A stretch of DNA of 35,977 nt, taken from assembly GCA_031278605.1 (NCBI GenBank), contig JAITKB010000035.1, positions 1 through 35,977 on the forward strand, in the 5' to 3' direction. Made by a program: the position numbers and the translations under genes. The notes below the pieces were generated by a model, which was given only the letters and a program-made list of their open reading frames with translations, made no database searches and was not told the origin of the DNA. Each line of letters opens with the position of its first letter. Positions within the stretch are counted from its first letter, which is position 1. This DNA comes from Tannerellaceae bacterium (GTDB lineage: Bacteria > Bacteroidota > Bacteroidia > Bacteroidales > Tannerellaceae). This document shows positions 31,203 to 35,977 of this stretch, in pieces.

Positions 31203-32351
31203 ATGACAAAAAAAGATTACTACGACATACTGGGGGTCGGTAAAGATGCTACAAGCGAGGATATCAAAAAAGCGTACCGAAAAAAAGCCATCGAATATCA
31301 TCCCGATAAAAATCCGGGAAATAAAGCCGCAGAAGAAAAATTCAAGGAAGCCGCAGAAGCCTACGACATTTTAAGCGATGCGCAAAAACGTCAACGCTAC
31401 GACCAGTTCGGACACGCAGGAACCGGCGCCTCCGGAGCAGGAGGAGGCTTCAGCGGCGACTTCGATCTGGAAGACATCTTCACACGCTTCGGCGACATAT
31501 TCGGCGGACACTTCAGCTTCGGCGGCTTCGGCAACAGCTCCCGCGCAGGAGGACGTCGCGTAAACAGAGGCTCCGACCTGCGCGTGAAAGTGAAACTCAG
31601 CCTGAACGAAATAGCCAAAGGAGTAGAGAAAAAAATCAAAGTAAAGAAATTCGTGCCCTGTTCCCTCTGCCACGGTAGCGGAGCGGAAGAAGGCAACCAC
31701 TCCAAAACCTGCGACACGTGCCGGGGCACAGGCATGGTTACACGCATAACCAACACCTTCCTCGGACAAATGCAAACCCAAAGCGTCTGCCCAAACTGCA
31801 ACGGCGAAGGACGCATCATCACCAAAAAATGCCAGGCCTGTGCCGGAGAAGGCATCGTGAAAGATGATGAAGTAATCACACTCCACATCCCCGCCGGCGT
31901 GGCCGAAGGTATGCAACTCTCCATGAGCGGCAAAGGAAATGCCGCCCGACACGGCGGAATCAACGGCGACTTGCTGATCCTGATAGAAGAAGAACCCCAC
32001 CCGGAATTGCTGCGGGACGAAAACGACCTGTTGTACAGCCTCCTGCTAAGCGTCCCCCAAGCCGCCCTGGGCGATAGCGTAGAAGTGCCCACCATCGACG
32101 GAAAAGTAAAAGTGAAAATAGAACCGGCTACCCAACCCGGTAAAGTCCTCCGGCTGCGAAACAAAGGTTTGCCCTCTGTAAATACATACGGTACCGGCGA
32201 CCTGCTAATCAATATCAGTGTCTATATCCCGGAAACCCTGTCCGAATCGGAAAAATCCCTGCTCCAGGGACTGGAAAATTCCCCCAACTTCCGCCCCAAG
32301 AAATCCATGAAGGACAAAATCTTCAGCAAATTCAAAAACATGTTCGACTGA
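31203..32351 (+). CDS. dnaJ: Chaperone DnaJ (type I Hsp40)
   Basis: 382 residues. J domain 1-70 with the HPD motif at 33-35 (YHPDKNPG); a Gly/Phe-rich linker ~75-120; a zinc-finger domain from Cys153 with four CxxCxGxG repeats ([32 protein letters not shown]); and a C-terminal substrate-binding domain ([48 protein letters not shown]). All parts are intact, so this is a full type I DnaJ that delivers unfolded proteins to DnaK and stimulates its ATPase. It is co-transcribed with grpE. Confidence 0.97.
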   Translation: MTKKDYYDILGVGKDATSEDIKKAYRKKAIEYHPDKNPGNKAAEEKFKEAAEAYDILSDAQKRQRYDQFGHAGTGASGAGGGFSGDFDLEDIFTRFGDIFGGHFSFGGFGNSSRAGGRRVNRGSDLRVKVKLSLNEIAKGVEKKIKVKKFVPCSLCHGSGAEEGNHSKTCDTCRGTGMVTRITNTFLGQMQTQSVCPNCNGEGRIITKKCQACAGEGIVKDDEVITLHIPAGVAEGMQLSMSGKGNAARHGGINGDLLILIEEEPHPELLRDENDLLYSLLLSVPQAALGDSVEVPTIDGKVKVKIEPATQPGKVLRLRNKGLPSVNTYGTGDLLINISVYIPETLSESEKSLLQGLENSPNFRPKKSMKDKIFSKFKNMFD

Positions 32352-32391
32352 ACCATTTCGGCTCCATAACCCTCGCCTATTAGGATTCGTT

Positions 32392-32423
32392 ATTGAACCT
32401 CGATTTTTTTTTGTCTACATTTG
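32392..32423 (+). promoter_or_regulatory. Bacteroides -33/-7 promoter of the aldo-keto reductase gene
   Basis: ATTG (32392-32395), a 20-bp spacer and TACATTTG (32416-32423). The -7 box is a perfect match and the -33 box has one mismatch at ideal spacing. Transcription would start near 32430, about 48 nt before the ATG at 32478. Confidence 0.75.
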
Positions 32424-32477
32424 CTTCATCATAATTAAACAATATTCATTCTCATTCATTCTCAAATTTTAAACCCT

Positions 32478-33461
32478 ATGGAAGCAAATGAAAAACGGTA
32501 TGACGATATGATTTATCGTCGTTGTGGACGTAGCGGGATCCTCCTACCCGCTATTTCTTTGGGATTATGGCATAACTTCGGAAGCGTTGATGTGTTTAAC
32601 CATTTTGTCAAAATCGCCCATACGGCATTTGATAAAGGTATTACCCATTTCGACCTGGCTAATAATTACGGGCCGGTATACGGATCGGCAGAAGAAAATT
32701 TCGGACAAATACTGAAGAAAGGACTTGGTAAATACCGCGACGAATTGATCATCTCCTCAAAAGCCGGATACGATATGTGGCCGGGACCTTACGGCAATTG
32801 GGGAAGCCGCAAATACCTCATGGCAAGCCTAAACCAAAGCCTCAAACGCATGGGGCTGGACTACGTGGACATCTTCTACTCGCATCGCCCCGACCCTCAT
32901 ACGCCTGTTGAAGAAACCATGGGCGCTCTGGCCGATATGCTACAACAAGGCAAAGCGCTGTACGTGGGGATCTCCAACTACAACGATGAAGAAACCCAAG
33001 CCGCCCTGACCGCCCTGAAGGAACACAAGGTGCATTGCCTGATACATCAGCCGAAGTACTCCCTGTTGGAACGCTGGGTTGAAGCCAAACTCTTGCCGTT
33101 GTTGAAAGACGAAGGCGTGGGACTTATCGCCTTCTCACCCCTGGCGCAAGGCTTGCTGACAAACAAATACCTGAACGGCATACCGGAGAACTCACGCGCT
33201 GCCAAGCCCAGCGGATTCTTGCAAAGAAGTCAGGTAACGCAAGAGGTGATGAACAAGGTACGCCAACTGAACGATATTGCCGTTTCCCGCGGCCAATCCC
33301 TGGCCGAAATGGCGCTGGCCTGGCTGCTGAAAGACGATCGCGTAACCAGTGTGCTGATCGGCGCAAGTTCCGTAGAACAATTACTCAACAATCTGAATGC
33401 ACTCCGCCATCTCCGCTTCGAGGCAAGCGAACTGCGTGCTATTGAAGCTGTTTTGGCCTAA
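32478..33461 (+). CDS. Aldo-keto reductase, L-glyceraldehyde 3-phosphate reductase type (YghZ-like)
   Basis: 327 residues, an NADPH-dependent (beta/alpha)8 oxidoreductase. The catalytic tetrad is Asp59 and Tyr64 (HFDLANNYG), Lys95 (SSKAGYD) and His136 (FYSHRPDP). The phrase RRCGRSGILLPAISLGLWHNFG at the start, SKAGYDMWPGPYGNWGSRKYL, and the C-terminal VTSVLIGASSVEQLLNNLNAL place it with the YghZ/voltage-gated-potassium-channel-beta-like AKR group. The E. coli member reduces L-glyceraldehyde 3-phosphate and methylglyoxal, so a role in carbonyl detoxification or sugar metabolism is likely. It has its own promoter and may be co-transcribed with the next gene 42 bp on. The substrate here is inferred. 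Confidence 0.9.
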   Translation: MEANEKRYDDMIYRRCGRSGILLPAISLGLWHNFGSVDVFNHFVKIAHTAFDKGITHFDLANNYGPVYGSAEENFGQILKKGLGKYRDELIISSKAGYDMWPGPYGNWGSRKYLMASLNQSLKRMGLDYVDIFYSHRPDPHTPVEETMGALADMLQQGKALYVGISNYNDEETQAALTALKEHKVHCLIHQPKYSLLERWVEAKLLPLLKDEGVGLIAFSPLAQGLLTNKYLNGIPENSRAAKPSGFLQRSQVTQEVMNKVRQLNDIAVSRGQSLAEMALAWLLKDDRVTSVLIGASSVEQLLNNLNALRHLRFEASELRAIEAVLA

Positions 33462-33503
33462 CTTATCCACGCGCATTATCCATCATTATCCATCCATGAT
33501 ATC

Positions 33504-34652
33504 ATGAAAAGAATTACAGCATGGCTGTTTGCGGCATGTATAGCCTTTGCCTGTACGGAGGAGAAAACCGTACATATTACGGTTGGGAATCCATCCTCTT
33601 TCGATCGTAGCGGGGAACTTATAGAGATTGCCACCGAAACGCTTAAAGGCCTCCCGGATGAGGGGCCGTTTATCATTGCAGATGACAAAGGGAAACAGGT
33701 GCCCTGTCAACTGACCTATGATAAAAAAGTGATTTTCCCGGTAAGCCTCCCAGCGAAGGCTACAGCCGGATTTATCCTGAAAGCCGGAAGGCCGGAGGTG
33801 TATGATACGCTTGTATGCGGACGGGCATATCCCGAACGGCTGGACGATATTGCCTGGGAAAACAACCGGATTGCTTTTCGCCTCTATGGCCCTGCCTTAC
33901 AAGCTTCCGGCGAACGGGCTTTCGGCTATGATGTGTGGGTGAAGAATGTGGCGGAGCCGGTGGTGGAAGAACGTTACTATCAGGAATTGGTACACGGCGT
34001 CTCGTATCATACGGATCATGGGAACGGCCTGGATTATTACAACGTCGGCCCTACGTTAGGGGCGGGAGCTTCGGCATTGATGGCCAACGATACCCTGGTT
34101 TATCCCTATTGCTACAAGACATACGAAATACTGGACAACGGCCCTTTGCGCTTCACGGTGAAACTAACCTATAATCCCTTGCGGATAGGCAACGACGAGC
34201 ATGTGATCGAAACACGCCTCCTTTCGCTGGACGCCGGTTCGCAGTTGAATAAAGTCACGTTATCCTTCCGGGGTTTAAGCCGGAAAACGCCTCTGGCAAC
34301 CGGCATTGTGATGCATCAAGGGAGTAAGGATTACTTAGCCGATGCCTCCGAAGGCTTCATCGCATACGCCGACCCTGCTGATCCGCTGAACGGGCAACTC
34401 TACATCGGCGCCATATTCCCTTCAAGCGTAAAGGAAACCCGCGTTGCGTACTTCTCCGACAGGGAAAAGGCCGAACGCAGAGCCGAAGGACATGTGCTGT
34501 CAATGAGCGATTATACTCCGGACACAGACTTTACGTATTACTGGGGTGGAGGATGGAGCAAATGGGGTTTCCCTACGTCAACCGACTGGTTTGGGTACAT
34601 AAGATCCTTTTCACACAAGGTGAACAGGCCGTTGGTTGTTGAAATACATTAA
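33504..34652 (+). CDS. DUF4861 family lipoprotein
   Basis: 382 residues with a lipoprotein-like signal peptide (MKRITAWLFAACIAFAC, Cys17 followed by TEE). Family marks are a first domain (VTVGNPSSFDRSGELIEI-like beginning), then RIAFRLYGPALQ, YHTDHGNGLDYYNVGPTLGAGASAL, and near the end FTYYWGGGWSKWGF with a final SHKVNRPLVVEI. The family is found in Bacteroidota, often near polysaccharide-degrading genes, and its activity is not settled. The leader has a tandem 10-bp repeat (CATTATCCAT, 33474-33493) and a 12-bp palindrome CATGATATCATG (33495-33506) that includes the start codon, unusual enough to suggest control of translation. It converges on the TldD-type gene with only 12 bp between. Confidence 0.75.
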   Translation: MKRITAWLFAACIAFACTEEKTVHITVGNPSSFDRSGELIEIATETLKGLPDEGPFIIADDKGKQVPCQLTYDKKVIFPVSLPAKATAGFILKAGRPEVYDTLVCGRAYPERLDDIAWENNRIAFRLYGPALQASGERAFGYDVWVKNVAEPVVEERYYQELVHGVSYHTDHGNGLDYYNVGPTLGAGASALMANDTLVYPYCYKTYEILDNGPLRFTVKLTYNPLRIGNDEHVIETRLLSLDAGSQLNKVTLSFRGLSRKTPLATGIVMHQGSKDYLADASEGFIAYADPADPLNGQLYIGAIFPSSVKETRVAYFSDREKAERRAEGHVLSMSDYTPDTDFTYYWGGGWSKWGFPTSTDWFGYIRSFSHKVNRPLVVEIH

Positions 34653-34664
34653 AGGATAGATGCT

Positions 34665-35977
34665 TCAAAGTCCGCTGAAATTCACGTTGTCAAACAAAAG
34701 GGAGGGGATTTTCCATACGGAACTCTTGCGTGTATCTTTCCCCGCTTCGACGAGCCGGCTCCAGAGTGTGAGCATATTGCCGGTGATATTCATTTCGGAA
34801 ACAGGCTGTGTAAGTTGACCGTTCTCAATAAGGAAACCTTCCACGCCGTAGGAGAAGTCGCCAGTAGAACTATTGCAATTTCCCCCATTGAAGCCGGCGA
34901 CCAGAATGCCTTTCTCCACCAGAGAAATTAAGCCGCCCATCTCCTTGTCTCCCAACTGCAGGGCGAGGATAGAAGGCGAATGGATGGTGGGGGATATCCC
35001 CAATTTATTTGCATGATAGGTGTCGATATAATACGTTTTGAGAACACCGTTTTCGAATACGGGCAACTGCCTGGTGGCAACCCCTTCGTTATCGAAATAA
35101 CGTGCGCCGGGAGATTGTGGACGATGAGGTTCATCCGTTAGCGTGAGTTTCTCTCCCGCCACCTTTTGATTCAGTTTATCCAGAAGGAACGAATTTTTTT
35201 GCTGAATGGACGAACCATACAGTGCATGGATCACCGGCAAAAGCAGATGAGAGGAATTGAGATTATCCACCACCATGCAATACTTTCCCGAAGTCGTTTT
35301 CTTTTGGCCCAGCTTACGGATCGTACGCTCCAGGGCTTTCGTTCCGATACCTTTCTTCATCAGGGTATCGTAGAAGATAGAGGAATCATACCAATAGGAT
35401 TCCGGACGCGCTTCGCTATCTTCTTCCTTGATGCTGACGCTGCCCGTCAAGGTATAGGACGAGGAAGCCGTTTCGCCTTCAAATCCATTGCTGGCAATCA
35501 GGTATCCGGAACTTATTTCGTCGCCATAAGAAGATACAGAGGAGATAATGCGGTGGTCCTTGCCCATGATTTCGTCGCATACCTGCATCGCCAATGCCAA
35601 CTTGTCGTCGGGCTGGATGGAGCCGAAATGCGGGTCGAGCTGTTGAAGATCGTCTCCACCTCCCTTATAATATAAAGATGAGTCGGGCAAGCGTCGGTCT
35701 TTGTCTTCCGCCAGATAGCGTGTTGATTCGATCCCGTTCCGGATAAACTTTTCCAGTTCATCCTTATACAGTCGGTTGGTGGAGAAAGCCCCATAGCGGC
35801 CGTCGGCAAAGAGTTGAATATTCAAACCGGACTCCGATGCCTGTACAAGACGGTCTGTCTTCATATCGCGTACCTCAAAAACGCTGCTAGTGTTGCTATA
35901 TATATGAATCCGAGCAGCCCGGCAGCCGTTTTTCAAGTCAAAATCCAGTGCCCATAGAGCCAAAATTTTTCGATCGT
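34665..35977 (-). CDS. TldD/PmbA (TldE-like) family protein, N-terminus outside window
   Basis: About 437 residues are present and the frame remains open at the window edge, so the true start lies beyond base 35977; the TTG near 35963 is an internal codon. Family marks are LKNGCRAARIHIYSNTSSVFEVRD, SGLNIQLFADGRYGAFSTNRL, GARYFDNEGVATRQLPVFENGVLKTYYID and GGNCNSSTGDFSYGVEGFLIENGQL. No HExxxH zinc motif is seen in the part present, as expected for the non-catalytic TldE/PmbA partner; TldD-TldE pairs are proteases that trim peptides, including peptide antibiotics. The catalytic partner is probably just outside the window. Protein is cytoplasmic in the well-studied family members, though some Bacteroidota copies may carry a signal that would lie in the missing end. 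Confidence 0.88.
   Translation of the reverse strand, partial: DRKILALWALDFDLKNGCRAARIHIYSNTSSVFEVRDMKTDRLVQASESGLNIQLFADGRYGAFSTNRLYKDELEKFIRNGIESTRYLAEDKDRRLPDSSLYYKGGGDDLQQLDPHFGSIQPDDKLALAMQVCDEIMGKDHRIISSVSSYGDEISSGYLIASNGFEGETASSSYTLTGSVSIKEEDSEARPESYWYDSSIFYDTLMKKGIGTKALERTIRKLGQKKTTSGKYCMVVDNLNSSHLLLPVIHALYGSSIQQKNSFLLDKLNQKVAGEKLTLTDEPHRPQSPGARYFDNEGVATRQLPVFENGVLKTYYIDTYHANKLGISPTIHSPSILALQLGDKEMGGLISLVEKGILVAGFNGGNCNSSTGDFSYGVEGFLIENGQLTQPVSEMNITGNMLTLWSRLVEAGKDTRKSSVWKIPSLLFDNVNFSGL

Overview
The window comes from a Bacteroidota chromosome, most likely order Bacteroidales in the Porphyromonas/Tannerella/Parabacteroides neighbourhood. The grounds are Mfa1/Mfa2-type fimbrial genes, two proteins ending in type IX secretion (T9SS) type A sorting domains, lipoproteins with acidic residues right after the lipid-bearing Cys, promoters of the Bacteroides -33/-7 form (TTTG ... 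TAnnTTTG), and the families DUF2851, DUF3108 and DUF4861. The species cannot be fixed from sequence alone. No tRNA, rRNA, CRISPR array or insertion sequence was seen.

Layout. Bases 1-18149 are a surface-structure locus on the + strand: the 3' end of an Mfa1-like major fimbrillin, an Mfa2-like anchor, an Mfa3-like accessory lipoprotein, a large tip-type lipoprotein, and a T9SS-sorted protein closed by a clear terminator. Next comes an AraC-family regulator, then a second, paralogous pair: a tip-type lipoprotein followed by a 2081-residue T9SS protein carrying a beta-helix and a calcium-loop beta-propeller. The pair 'FISUMP-type lipoprotein + T9SS cargo' therefore occurs twice, on either side of the regulator. 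The giant gene contains a 9-G tract that could switch it on and off.

Bases 18150-18353 separate convergent genes and hold a 14-bp triplicate and a six-copy, 22-bp-period array. A response regulator with a degenerate receiver follows on the - strand. Bases 19166-25184 are an RND efflux operon on the - strand (tolC-like, membrane fusion lipoprotein, RND pump, small PII-like protein), driven by a near-perfect Bacteroides promoter at 25249-25280. A GC-rich cluster of direct and inverted repeats (25394-25777) lies between it and rubrerythrin.

Bases 25805-30295 are - strand housekeeping or envelope genes: rubrerythrin, a DUF3108 protein, an Ig-like lipoprotein and a shortened DUF2851 protein. A divergent regulatory region with a second 22-bp-period array precedes grpE-dnaJ on the + strand. 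An aldo-keto reductase with its own promoter and a DUF4861 lipoprotein follow. The window ends in a TldD/PmbA-family protein on the - strand that runs off the edge.

How the parts fit: the left half is best read as a fimbria whose anchor and accessory subunits are lipoproteins assembled at the outer membrane, while two large beta-rich proteins are delivered by T9SS and probably displayed with the fimbria. This resembles the T9SS-exported Mfa5 of Porphyromonas gingivalis Mfa fimbriae, but with different domain content. By eye, the first ~14 kb looks clearly more AT-rich than the rest, consistent with a variable or acquired surface locus.
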